From contig JAEXOD010000128.1 of assembly GCA_023447335.1 (NCBI GenBank), positions 1 to 41,106 on the forward strand: a stretch of 41,106 bases of DNA, in the 5' to 3' direction. Numbering within the stretch: position 1 is the stretch's first letter; the number at the start of each line of letters is the position of its first letter. The notes beneath the pieces were generated by a model. The model was not told where the DNA came from and did not search any database. It saw nothing but the letters and a program-made list of their open reading frames with translations. Made by a program: the position numbers and the translations under genes. Positions 1 to 9,700 of this stretch are shown here, one piece after another. This DNA is from Bacteroidota bacterium. Lineage in GTDB: Bacteria; Bacteroidota; Ignavibacteria; Ignavibacteriales; Melioribacteraceae.

Positions 1-1357
1 TACCCATATAACCTAAAAAGAATTTAGGAAGGTATAATAAATTAAAGGCAATAAAAAACAATAACACACTAAAATTCGCTAATTTTATATTATACATTTT
101 ACCGAACATTTTTGGATACCAATAAAATAAGGCTGCAAAAAATATCGTTCCCGTCCCTCCGAACATAACATAATGAAAATGTGCTACAACAAAATAAGTA
201 TCATGCAAATGAATATCGGTAGCAAGCGAGCCGAGAACTAATCCGGTTAATCCGCCGATAGAAAAAAGCACTATAAATGCCATAACCCACAAAAAAGGTG
301 GTTTCGGATCTATAGAACCTTTATACATAGTTGCTACCCAATTAAAAACTTTAACACCGCTTGGTAAGGCAACTATAAAAGTTAAAAATGAAAAAATCAT
401 TCTCGCCGTATCACTTATCCCACTTGTAAACATATGATGAGCCCAAACTAAATAACCGACAAAAGCTATTGCCAAACTGGAAAGAGCGATAGCTTTGTAT
501 CCAAAGATTGTTCGACGTGCAAAAGTTGGTATAATCTCTGAGACTACCCCCATAGCAGGTAATATCATAATATAAACCGCAGGATGAGAATATATCCAGA
601 AAAGATGTTGGTATAAAATTGGATCTCCGCCTAATGCAGGGTCAAAAATTCCAACTCCAAATAAGCGTTCTAAAATAACAAGAATAATTGTAATTCCAAT
701 AACAGGAGTTGCTATAATCTGAATCCAAGCCGTAGCATAACTAGCCCATACAAATAACGGCATTTTAAAAAATGTCATACCGGGAGCGCGTAAACGATGA
801 ACGGTTGTAATAAAATTAATACCGGTTAAAATAGAAGAAAACCCTAAAACAAACGCGGCAAATATTGCCATAGATACATTAGTAGTTGTTCTAACACTAT
901 AGGGTATATAGAAAGTCCATCCGGTATCAATCGGTCCACCCGGTAAAAACAATGATATTAAAACTAAAAATGCGCCTATCATATAAATCCACCATGAAAG
1001 CAGATTTAATCTTGGGAATGCAACATCTTTTGCCCCTATCTGAATAGGTAAAAAGAAATTGCCAAAAATTGCAGGAAGACCGGGAACAATAAACAAGAAT
1101 ATCATAATCACGCCGTGAAGCGTAAAAAGAGTATTGTATGTTTGTGCATCCATAATTGTTTTACCGGGTGCAATTAATTCAAGTCGCATTAAAACGCCTA
1201 TTATTGCTCCGACAACAAAAAATGACATAATAGATATAAGATACAATAGACCAATTCGTTTATGGTCTGTGCTAAATATCCATGCTTTTATTCCTTTATA
1301 ATTATTCGTACCTTGTTCATAGAAAGATACATGCGGTGTAACGTTTCCGTTACTCAT
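1..1357 (-). CDS. coxA: Cytochrome c oxidase subunit I, A2-type (3' end outside window)
   Basis: Catalytic subunit of a haem-copper oxygen reductase in the inner membrane; it reduces O2 to water and pumps protons. My own translation from the ATG at 1357 begins MSNGNVTPHVSFYEQGTN and stays open to base 1, giving about 452 residues. Visible landmarks are TLHGVIMIF (low-spin haem ligand region), WIYSHPAVYIMILP (CuB histidine and cross-linked tyrosine), AHHMFTSG (two CuB histidines) and HDTYFVVAHFHYVMFGG (high-spin haem and low-spin haem ligands). The YSHPAVY form, with YS in place of the helix VI glutamate, is the signature of A2-type enzymes such as caa3 oxidases that pair with ACIII. The start overlaps the end of the SCO gene by 4 bases, so the two are co-transcribed. 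The C-terminus and any coxB/coxC lie beyond the window. Family identity is very secure. Confidence 0.97.
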   Translation of the reverse strand, partial: MSNGNVTPHVSFYEQGTNNYKGIKAWIFSTDHKRIGLLYLISIMSFFVVGAIIGVLMRLELIAPGKTIMDAQTYNTLFTLHGVIMIFLFIVPGLPAIFGNFFLPIQIGAKDVAFPRLNLLSWWIYMIGAFLVLISLFLPGGPIDTGWTFYIPYSVRTTTNVSMAIFAAFVLGFSSILTGINFITTVHRLRAPGMTFFKMPLFVWASYATAWIQIIATPVIGITIILVILERLFGVGIFDPALGGDPILYQHLFWIYSHPAVYIMILPAMGVVSEIIPTFARRTIFGYKAIALSSLAIAFVGYLVWAHHMFTSGISDTARMIFSFLTFIVALPSGVKVFNWVATMYKGSIDPKPPFLWVMAFIVLFSIGGLTGLVLGSLATDIHLHDTYFVVAHFHYVMFGGTGTIFFAALFYWYPKMFGKMYNIKLANFSVLLFFIAFNLLYLPKFFLGYMG

Positions 1358-2121
1358 TCATCTATACTCCTTTTTACTTTTTTCTTTTTAACTACAATTA
1401 ATATAAATCCTGTTAATGAAATCAACATTATAACGCCAACTATTCTTGTAACGTTCAATTTATAGTTTCGTCCGTCCGGATCATAACTATAACAAAACTC
1501 CAAAACTTTTGAAATAGTGGGATTAGATTTTCCGCTTTTGGCTTCAATAAGTGCCATTTTAACATCAAATTGATTGAAACTAGTACCAAATATATAACGT
1601 GTGATTTTTTTATCCGGAGATATGGCAATTAAAGCGGCAGCATGAACAAAATCTTTATGATAAGGCTTAAAATAGAACCCAACAGCATCCGTTACTTTGC
1701 GAATGTTGATACTATCACTAGTCAAAAACTTCCAAGCTTTTGGATCTATTTGTTTCTTCATCCCACCTAAATAAATATTTTTCCACTTATTAGCCAGTTT
1801 GTAATCTTCTTTGTCATTAAAGCTTATGGTAATTACCTGATAATCTACACCTATTACTAATTCAACTTTATCAATTGTTTGACTTAGTTCAGAAAGTAGA
1901 GGACTACAAACTCCAGGACATTCAAAATATACCAGAGATAAAATCGTAGGTTTATCTATTAATTCTTCAGTTGACATTTTTTTACCGTCAGAATCAAAAA
2001 ATGTTGCGTCTTTTGGTAGATAGTGATCTAACTGTTCGTCAATACCAACATCAACATGTTTTGATTGAGCAAAACATGTAATAGAAAAAAATAAGAAAAT
2101 AGATAAGAATAAATTTTTCAT
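1354..2121 (-). CDS. SCO1/SenC-type copper chaperone for cytochrome oxidase
   Basis: Periplasm-facing thioredoxin-fold protein that delivers copper or reduces cysteines for the CuA centre of cytochrome oxidase. From the ATG at 2121 the 255-residue product has a signal peptide (MKNLFLSIFLFFSITCFAQ), the SCO copper motif CPGVC (Cys68 and Cys72) and a conserved histidine in FVHAAALIAI (His160). A C-terminal transmembrane helix at about 226-244 is followed by a lysine-rich tail. A longer reading frame opens at 2181, but that would run 56 bases into the upstream cytochrome gene and bury the signal peptide. The ATG at 2121 starts 4 bases after that gene's stop. Position between a cytochrome c gene and coxA supports a role in oxidase assembly. 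No CuA-bearing subunit II is encoded next to it, which is odd for a CuA chaperone. Confidence 0.93.
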   Translation of the reverse strand: MKNLFLSIFLFFSITCFAQSKHVDVGIDEQLDHYLPKDATFFDSDGKKMSTEELIDKPTILSLVYFECPGVCSPLLSELSQTIDKVELVIGVDYQVITISFNDKEDYKLANKWKNIYLGGMKKQIDPKAWKFLTSDSINIRKVTDAVGFYFKPYHKDFVHAAALIAISPDKKITRYIFGTSFNQFDVKMALIEAKSGKSNPTISKVLEFCYSYDPDGRNYKLNVTRIVGVIMLISLTGFILIVVKKKKVKRSIDE

Positions 2122-2125
2122 TAAT

Positions 2126-3049
2126 CTAGTTCGTTTTATATTTTGATAAAACAGTAAATAATCCGTTCCATTCATCATCATTCATTGCAACTATTGAAGT
2201 TTTCATTCCAAAATAATTTGGATTCTGTAATACAATGCTTATTAAATTGTTTTTATTCCAAACTGAATCCGGAATGACCAATAATTTTTGAAGTTTTTCA
2301 ATATTACTAATTCTTTCAGATAAATTTAAATTTATGCGAATTTCGTTAGCCAATGCAGTTATTTTTTCCTTATTAATTTTCTGGTTATATTCATAATTAA
2401 GATATTCAGTTGATAATCTGACGGGAATTTGATTGGGAACTTTAGTTCCTTCTGAAAGTTTGTAAGTTAGATCTAGATTCGTTACTTCATCGGTTGTAAT
2501 ATCCGGAAATTTAGTGAAAGTTCTTATATAACTAATCATTGCAAATCTATCAGCCGCTGGTAAATATTCATAAGCTGCCATTCCGTTTTTAATAATACCC
2601 TCTTGTAATGTTTTATATAAATCTGAAAGAGTCCGTCCGTTTGTCCAACCTTCAACTAGGTGAAAATTGCGTGGTTTTGGATTCAGAGCAACGCCGGCAG
2701 TACCGTCTCCTTTTCCGCTTTCTCCATGGCAAGAAGAGCAATTGGCTATATATAATTCTTTACCTTTATTTATAAAATCTTGAGAAGGGTTGCTTATTAT
2801 ATTTAAATCAATTGCAGGTACTATTCCCCCTTTTTTCATTGGTATATCGATTTCTTTTTTAACAAAAGATGTATCAGCCAATAAAGGAGAGAATTCATTT
2901 CTACCTAAATTATCTAAATTTTTTACGTAATAAATACCCACTCCTAACATTAAAAATATTAAAAGCGGATAAATCCAACCAAACAATCTTATTGGATTTT
3001 TTAATAAGTCTTTAAAATCTATTTCAGGCTCAAATTTATTATTTTCCAT
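2126..3049 (-). CDS. Membrane-anchored monoheme cytochrome c with C-terminal extension
   Basis: Probable electron carrier between ACIII and the terminal oxidase. The 307-residue protein has one N-terminal transmembrane helix (about 22-42). A class I cytochrome c domain follows, with haem motif CSSCH (Cys104, Cys107, His108) and a likely distal Met157 in NGMAAYEYL. About 100 residues after the haem domain, rich in Asn, Lys and Leu, match nothing I recognise. No CuA motif is present, so this is not a fused caa3 subunit II. It sits 12 bases after actF and 4 bases before the SCO gene, the place where coxB normally lies in ACIII-oxidase clusters. It could be an extra ACIII subunit or a dedicated shuttle. 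Cytochrome identity is sure; the partner is inferred. Confidence 0.88.
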   Translation of the reverse strand: MENNKFEPEIDFKDLLKNPIRLFGWIYPLLIFLMLGVGIYYVKNLDNLGRNEFSPLLADTSFVKKEIDIPMKKGGIVPAIDLNIISNPSQDFINKGKELYIANCSSCHGESGKGDGTAGVALNPKPRNFHLVEGWTNGRTLSDLYKTLQEGIIKNGMAAYEYLPAADRFAMISYIRTFTKFPDITTDEVTNLDLTYKLSEGTKVPNQIPVRLSTEYLNYEYNQKINKEKITALANEIRINLNLSERISNIEKLQKLLVIPDSVWNKNNLISIVLQNPNYFGMKTSIVAMNDDEWNGLFTVLSKYKTN

Positions 3050-3061
3050 AAATAACTCGAC

Positions 3062-4252
3062 TCATAATCTAAAATCAATACTTTTTTTCAACTTTGGATC
3101 ACCTATTGGGATCAAATTGTTGTTTTTATATTTATAATAAAACACCAAAACTATAATACCTATTGAAACTAACGGAATTGAAAACTCAATCCAACCCAAG
3201 TTAACTCCTTCTTTACTATAAGTAGGCATAGCAAGCCAAAATAAGTCAACTATATGAGCAAAGAAAATCCATGCGGAAATAAAAAGCAGCTTTTTCGGGT
3301 TAGTTTTTGAAGGTTGCGATAGTAAATAAAAATAAGGAACTACAAAACGAATTATAATAAGTCCGATTGAAAAATAAATCCAACTACCTTCCCATCTATT
3401 GAGATACCAAAATGTTTCTTCCGGTAAATTAGCATACCAAATAAGTAAAAACTGGCTAAATGCAATGTATGCCCAAAAATTAGTGAATGCAAATAAAAAT
3501 GCACCTAAACTATAGTAGTGATCCGAAACAATGCCTTTTATTAAATATCCGTTTTCATTTAAGTAAACAATTAAGAATGTTGCAACAGCCAACCCGGCTA
3601 AAAGTGTACCGGAAAAATAATATACACCTATAATGGTAGAAAACCAGTGGGGTTCTAAACTCATTATCAAATCAACCGCAGCAAATGTAATAGTTATTGC
3701 AAAAAACGGCATCATGACTGCAGAAGCCCTTACATTTAATTTTGAAAGTTTTACGTCTTTTGTCTTATCTTGCTTAGCTGAATTTTTTGTTAAAAATAAA
3801 TAAAAACCAATCCAAATAACAAAATACAATAATAATCTGATAGTAAAAAAATTCAAATTAAGGTAACCTGATTTATTGTTTAATAACACATCAGATTGAA
3901 CTGCTTCTTCATGCGTCCAATGATATAAACCATGTGAATTTAAGTAGACCGGAATAGCAAAGATCGGGACAATAAGTAATATGGATCCCAAGAATTCGGG
4001 AATTCTTCTAAAAACGGTACTCCAAACAGCACCGGCTAAGTATTCAATTCCGATTATAAATAATGAGCCTAATCCGACACTTATTAAAACCATTAACACA
4101 ACAAGATTACTGAAAGCTGCTCGCGTATGATCAACAAAAAAGCCGGCTGTCAATAAAACAATTCCTAATCCGAAACAGATTAACCCAAAGTTTAAAATTT
4201 TTTTCGGAAATTCTTTTTTCACTAATTCAATTTTTTCGATTGGAGAACTCAT
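3062..4252 (-). CDS. actF: Alternative complex III subunit ActF
   Basis: Polytopic membrane subunit of the quinol:electron-acceptor oxidoreductase ACIII, related to ActC/NrfD but shorter. The 396-residue product has about ten hydrophobic helices spread over its whole length and ends in a short basic tail (PIGDPKLKKSIDFRL). The start overlaps the stop of actDE in an ATGA arrangement. In solved ACIII structures ActC and ActF form the two membrane lobes that contact quinol and, by proposal, move protons; that is family knowledge, as no catalytic residue can be assigned here by eye. Identity rests on both sequence character and the perfect act gene order. Confidence 0.92.
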   Translation of the reverse strand: MSSPIEKIELVKKEFPKKILNFGLICFGLGIVLLTAGFFVDHTRAAFSNLVVLMVLISVGLGSLFIIGIEYLAGAVWSTVFRRIPEFLGSILLIVPIFAIPVYLNSHGLYHWTHEEAVQSDVLLNNKSGYLNLNFFTIRLLLYFVIWIGFYLFLTKNSAKQDKTKDVKLSKLNVRASAVMMPFFAITITFAAVDLIMSLEPHWFSTIIGVYYFSGTLLAGLAVATFLIVYLNENGYLIKGIVSDHYYSLGAFLFAFTNFWAYIAFSQFLLIWYANLPEETFWYLNRWEGSWIYFSIGLIIIRFVVPYFYLLSQPSKTNPKKLLFISAWIFFAHIVDLFWLAMPTYSKEGVNLGWIEFSIPLVSIGIIVLVFYYKYKNNNLIPIGDPKLKKSIDFRL

Positions 4253-5388
4253 TTTAGATCAGACTCCTTAGCATTTAATGATCTTTGAAGTGCCCTAACA
4301 TATAAAATAACAGCCCACCTTTCCGTAGTATTTAATTGAGTTGCATAAGAAGGCATCACATTTTGTCCTTCCATAATAACATGATAAATACGTCCGTCTG
4401 ACCAATTATTAACTTTAGCAGAATGTAAACTAGGCGGATTTGGGAATTGACCTCTTAATCTACTGTCCCCTGCTCCAAAATTTCCATGGCAAGGACTACA
4501 ATAAATATTATATTTGTTTTTTCCTAAATCCAAATTACTCTTATTGTAAGCTAAAGGATTTTGCATTTTTATAGCTGCTTCTTCAGGTTTACCGTAAAAT
4601 AAATACGGCATATTTCCTTTAGAAACTGTGCCTTTAACGGGAACCCTCATGCTATAACCGTCTGCAAATACTTTACTTTCTTCTTGGGGAATCGGTTTGT
4701 TTTGAACCATCATCCAAGTAAATGGCTCCATATACATTAATTTATTTAAGGTAAAGTACGTTATACCTGAAATAAACAATCCGATAACAACCAAAAAAGT
4801 TAAAAATTTTGGTTCAAAAATATTTGGTTTTGCTTTTAATTCATTTTCATCATAGTATACTGCTTCAATTTTAATCGGATTTAAGGATAAAAGAAATTTC
4901 TCAACATCCTGCATTTTGAATTTTGGATCATCTGCTAATATGCATAAACCAAATTTATCAGATGAAACTGCTTTCATATATTCGGTATCATGCAAAGGAT
5001 AGCTATTGTTCGGAAACTTAAAAAAGAAAAATAAAAGTGCCAAAACTGTGGCTATTGATGCAGAAAGAACTGTTACTTCAAATATAATTGGAACTAATGC
5101 AGGAAATGAAAAGAAAGGTTTTCCTCCGATATTTATCGGATAATCTATTGCCGCAATCCAGTACATAGTTAAAATAATACCGATTGCTGCAGATAAGCCC
5201 ACAATTAACGCAACATAACCCAATTTAGATGGAGCTAATTTCATTGCATTAAACATACCGTGTACCGGATAAGGAGTATTTACATCATATTTTTTATAAC
5301 CGGCTTCTTCGGTCTTTTTTGTGGCATCTATTATTTCATCCGGTTTATCGAATAAAGCCGTATAAGCAAAAAGTATCTTTTCGTTCAT
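4249..5388 (-). CDS. actDE: Fused alternative complex III subunits ActD-ActE
   Basis: This single 379-residue protein carries two ACIII subunits that are commonly separate. Residues 1 to about 180 are a DUF3341/ActD domain (KILFAYTALFDKPDEI near the start), with two transmembrane helices at about 57-80 and 98-122. A third helix at about 194-214 then leads into a class I cytochrome c domain equivalent to ActE, with CSPCH (Cys297, Cys300, His301) and distal Met345 in NVMPSYAT. In the separate form ActE is usually lipid-anchored; here the extra helix could replace that anchor. The start chosen is the ATG at 5388, one base after the actC stop, with AAGGA nine bases upstream. A TTG in frame at 5424 would overlap actC and lacks a comparable ribosome site. 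The frame runs unbroken, so this is not a read error at the junction. Confidence 0.93.
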   Translation of the reverse strand: MNEKILFAYTALFDKPDEIIDATKKTEEAGYKKYDVNTPYPVHGMFNAMKLAPSKLGYVALIVGLSAAIGIILTMYWIAAIDYPINIGGKPFFSFPALVPIIFEVTVLSASIATVLALLFFFFKFPNNSYPLHDTEYMKAVSSDKFGLCILADDPKFKMQDVEKFLLSLNPIKIEAVYYDENELKAKPNIFEPKFLTFLVVIGLFISGITYFTLNKLMYMEPFTWMMVQNKPIPQEESKVFADGYSMRVPVKGTVSKGNMPYLFYGKPEEAAIKMQNPLAYNKSNLDLGKNKYNIYCSPCHGNFGAGDSRLRGQFPNPPSLHSAKVNNWSDGRIYHVIMEGQNVMPSYATQLNTTERWAVILYVRALQRSLNAKESDLK

Positions 5389-5389
5389 A

Positions 5390-6757
5390 TCAATGTTCCT
5401 TGTGCTGTGGTTGTGCTCCGTCAACTACTGCTTTTACTTCTGCAATAGAAACAACCGGCAACGTTTTAGTAAAAAGCAACAACAATGTAAAGAATAATCC
5501 AAAACTACCTATTAATATTCCAAAATCTATTAAAGTCGGTTTATAATAAGCCCAACTTGTAGGTAAATAATCACGTGAAAGAGATGTAACGGTTATAACA
5601 AATCTCTCAAACCACATACCTACATTAACTAATACCCCTATCACAAACATAACAGGAATTGAACGTCTAATTTTTTTGATCCAGAATAATTGTGGAAATA
5701 GAACATTACAAGAAACCATAATCCAATAAGCCCAAGCATATGGTCCAAAAGCTCGATTTATAAATGTAAACTGCTCAGCTTGTACTCCGCTATACCATGC
5801 TATAAAAAATTCCATACCGTATGCATAACCAACCAACATACCTGTTAGCAGCATAACCTTATTCATTTTTTCAAGAGTATTTAATGTAATTATATGTTCG
5901 TAGTTAAATATTTTCCGGATAAAAATCAATACATTTTGAACCATTGCAAATCCCGAAAAAACAGCCCCTGCCACAAAATACGGAGGGAAAATAGTAGTAT
6001 GCCAACCAGGCAGAATTGATACCGCAAAATCAAAACTTACAATAGTGTGAACTGATAATACAAGCGGAGTAGCAAAACCTGCAAGAATTAAATACACCAT
6101 TTCATAATGTTGCCAATGTCTTGTAGAGTGCCTCCAACCAAGACTGAATACGGAATAAATAACTTTTTTAATTTTATTTGCCGTTCTATCTCGTAATGTT
6201 GCAAAATCCGGAATCAATCCAACATACCAAAATATAAATGATACCGTAAAATATGTTGAAACAGCAAAAACATCCCACAATAAAGGAGAAGTAAAATTAA
6301 CCCATAAAGAATGTTGATTAGGATAAGGAAATAAATATCCGTCTAACCATGGTCTGCCGACATGTATTGCAGGAAATAAACCGGCGGTCATAACTGCGAA
6401 GATAGTCATTCCTTCAGCAAACCTTGCTATTCCGTTACGCCATTTTTGTCTAAATAAAAATAAGATAGCAGAAATTAAAGTTCCGGCATGACCAATTCCA
6501 ACCCAAAATACAAAATTTACAATATCAAACGCCCATCCTACAGGATTATTATTACCCCACATTCCAACGCCGTAATAAAAAGATAAGCTTACACTTATAA
6601 CACCTATTAAAAGCAGTGTACTTGTAAAACCTAAAGCTATATAATACTTTTTATCTGGTTTTGTTTCTAAAGGTTTGGCAATAATATCATCAATTGAGCG
6701 TAACGAAGGTTTCCCTTCTATTACGGATATTTCTTCCGTCAATTCCACATTAGACAC
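5390..6757 (-). CDS. actC: Alternative complex III membrane subunit ActC (NrfD/PsrC family)
   Basis: Integral membrane subunit of ACIII that binds quinol and docks to the iron-sulfur half of ActB. The 455-residue product has around ten membrane helices and family stretches such as NPVGWAFDIVNFVFWVGIGH and HVGRPW. The start is a GTG at 6757 that shares one base with the actB stop (TAGTG). GGAGG lies seven bases upstream at 6765-6769, so the GTG start is well supported and translation is probably coupled to actB. Gene order actB-actC-actDE is as expected. Identity is secure. Confidence 0.95.
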   Translation of the reverse strand: MSNVELTEEISVIEGKPSLRSIDDIIAKPLETKPDKKYYIALGFTSTLLLIGVISVSLSFYYGVGMWGNNNPVGWAFDIVNFVFWVGIGHAGTLISAILFLFRQKWRNGIARFAEGMTIFAVMTAGLFPAIHVGRPWLDGYLFPYPNQHSLWVNFTSPLLWDVFAVSTYFTVSFIFWYVGLIPDFATLRDRTANKIKKVIYSVFSLGWRHSTRHWQHYEMVYLILAGFATPLVLSVHTIVSFDFAVSILPGWHTTIFPPYFVAGAVFSGFAMVQNVLIFIRKIFNYEHIITLNTLEKMNKVMLLTGMLVGYAYGMEFFIAWYSGVQAEQFTFINRAFGPYAWAYWIMVSCNVLFPQLFWIKKIRRSIPVMFVIGVLVNVGMWFERFVITVTSLSRDYLPTSWAYYKPTLIDFGILIGSFGLFFTLLLLFTKTLPVVSIAEVKAVVDGAQPQHKEH

Positions 6758-9700
6758 TATAATTCCTCCGAATGTGTGTTACGAAGTTTAGCAATATAAG
6801 TAACATTTGGTTTTACGTTAAGTGCTTCCAAAACATGATAACCTAATTCATGGTTTCGCAATTTATAAATTTCACTTTCTTTATCGTTTACATCCCCGAA
6901 TACAATAGCTTGGGACGGACAAGCTTGCTGACAAGCAGTTGTAACATCAGTTCCTTTTAAAGGAACATTATTTTTAATAGCCTCTTGTCTGGCTTCCATA
7001 ATTCTTTGCACACAGAATGTACATTTTTCCATCACTCCCCTACTACGAACAGTAACTTCCGGGTTGTTAACTAAGCCACTTAAATCATTATCATAATAAG
7101 CGTTTTCAAAATGATCCTTAAAATTAAAGAAGTTAAATCTTCTAACTTTATATGGACAGTTGTTTGAACAATAACGAGTTCCGACACACCTATTATAAGT
7201 CATCTGATTTAATCCGTCTTCACTATGATTTGTAGCATTAACAGGACATACATTTTCACAAGGAGCGTTATCACAATGTTGACATAACATTGGCTGATTG
7301 CTTATAATAGGATTATCAGGTTCTCCCGAATAATACCTATCAATCCTCATCCACTGCATTTCTCTACCCTTATTATATTGTTCCTTACCAACAACCGGAA
7401 CGTTATTTTCCACATTACAAGAAGCAACACATATTCCGCAACCAATACATTTGTTTAGGTCAATAGACATCGCCCATTTATTACCATTATAATCCATCTC
7501 TTTTGTTATACTAAAAATCTCAGTTTCATGCTTCTCTAAAAATTTTGGATTTTTGAGATATTGTAAAACGGTTCCTTCCTGAATAATGTTCCTTTTACGA
7601 TGCAATTCCTTTGTTAAAGGGTCATCAATAGGGTTATGCTCTTGAGATGACGCTAATAAATAAACTTCATCTGTTTTTTTAATATTAATATCGGTTATTA
7701 AATACTTATTATCTCTATCATTCAAAAGTATATTTGCATTAACGCCAACATCTTTACCAACATCAGAAATAATATTTCTACCATATCCTAGTTCAATAGC
7801 AATTAAATTATCTGCAATACCCGGTTGCACAAGTACTGCAATTTTAATTTTCCTATTATCCTTGGAAATTTCAATTACATCGTCTTTTTTTAAGTTTAAT
7901 TTTCTTGCCGTATTAGGAGATAAAGCAGCATAATTATCCCATGCAATTTTACTAATAGGATGCGGAATTTCCTGAAGCCAACCATTATTTGCAAATCTAC
8001 CGTCTTTAATAAAATAATTTCTTTCTAATAAAACAACAAGTTTATTATTATCATTTAATACTTTGATACTACTCAGTGCAGAAGAATTAAAAATAGGTTT
8101 TGTAACATTTGAAGATGTTATTGTTATTACACCGTCATGTAAACAATTATTCCAAATTTCTTCAAAACTTGCAGTAACCGAAAATTTAGGAAGAATATTC
8201 CCTTTAAAGTAGTTTTGAATATAAGTATAATACGAAAACTCATCACACTCGCCGTAAATGAAATTCAACAAAATCCCTTCCTTTTCGCGAGTATCAAAGA
8301 TTGGAGCAATCACGGGTTGTTGAAAGCTAAAAATTCCCTCTTTAGTATTAAAAAGACCCCAGCTTTCTAGTTGATTATTAATCGGCAATACGAAATTACT
8401 TAACTCTGCAGTATCATTTAGTGATTCACATAGGGTAATACGATTTTTAACATTTTTATATCCGGATTCAAATCCGATTCCCTTAGCCAAACCATAAATA
8501 GGATCGGTATCAAAGTTTATCACTATCCCCACTTTACCTTTTCTCATTCTATCTACTAAATTCTTAAATTCAATTTCAGAAGTAGAATCTAATAATTGTT
8601 CATAACCGTTTGCAAAATCCAATAAATCCAAGTTATTTAAAATCTGATTAATTGAATAGACTAATAAATAAGTAGACTCGCTTAGGTTATCACCGGGTAA
8701 AAATAAAGTTTTTTGCCGATTCGTAATTAAATCTTGAATAAAATTATTAATATTTTGAGTATTTAGTTTTAATCTTTTTGCTATAATTTTTAGATTAATC
8801 CCGGCTGCTAATTGTAATAATTCACTAGGTATTGATAAACCTTGTGCATTTAATTCATTAATTATCCCTAATAAAAATTCGTCATAATTAATAGGATTAA
8901 CAACAAACCGATAATCAGAGTTACTACCGGTTAAAGACAAGTTTCCTTCAACCGAATAGAGTCTATTAAAATTTTTTATTTCATTTACATTTCTGTTTTG
9001 CGAAAAAGAATTAATATTCTCAACTAAATTATCACTTCTTCCTAAAAAATCAGATCCAATCGAAACGATAATTTTAGCCTTATCCAATAAATATTTAGGT
9101 TTTATCGAATTACCGAATAATTTTTTTAAAGCATTTAATTGATTTATATTATCAAATAGATTATAATTATAGACTTTTGCTGTAGGATACTTATTAATAA
9201 AATCATTTAGAAGTTGAGCCTGAACCGGAGAATTAATATTATCGGTAATAATTGCAATTTCAAGATTATTTTTGATACAATACTCAAGTTCATTTAAAAT
9301 TTTATTATCAATAGTATTCCAATCAATATCTTTATTGTTCAACAAAGGTTTTTTTAGTCTTCCGGGATCATATAATTCTAAAATACTTGATTGTCCCGTA
9401 GCACAAATTTTACCCTTATTTATCGGATTATCAGGATTACCGTCAATTTTTATTGGTCTGCCTTCTCTTGTTTTAACCAAAATTCCGCACTTATCAGAAC
9501 ATCCGGTACAAGTTGAAGAATAATAGTTTGCGGTACCGGGCAAAATATCTTCCGGTCTTTTGTTATAAGGGATTATTTTTCCTTTATCCCGATAGTCGTT
9601 ACAAGCAGTCGCTGTTACTGCTGCAGAAGCAGCAAGTAACGCTAAAAATTTTCTTCTACTAACAGTAGATTCATTTTCTAAATTAAACTTTTCAACTGTT

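Noticed and set aside
2122..2181. Longer N-terminus for the SCO protein starting at 2181
   Set aside because: It would overlap the upstream cytochrome gene by 56 bases and place 20 polar residues before a normal signal peptide.
5389..5424. TTG start for ActDE at 5424
   Set aside because: It overlaps actC by 35 bases; the ATG at 5388 has AAGGA at good spacing and directly follows the actC stop.
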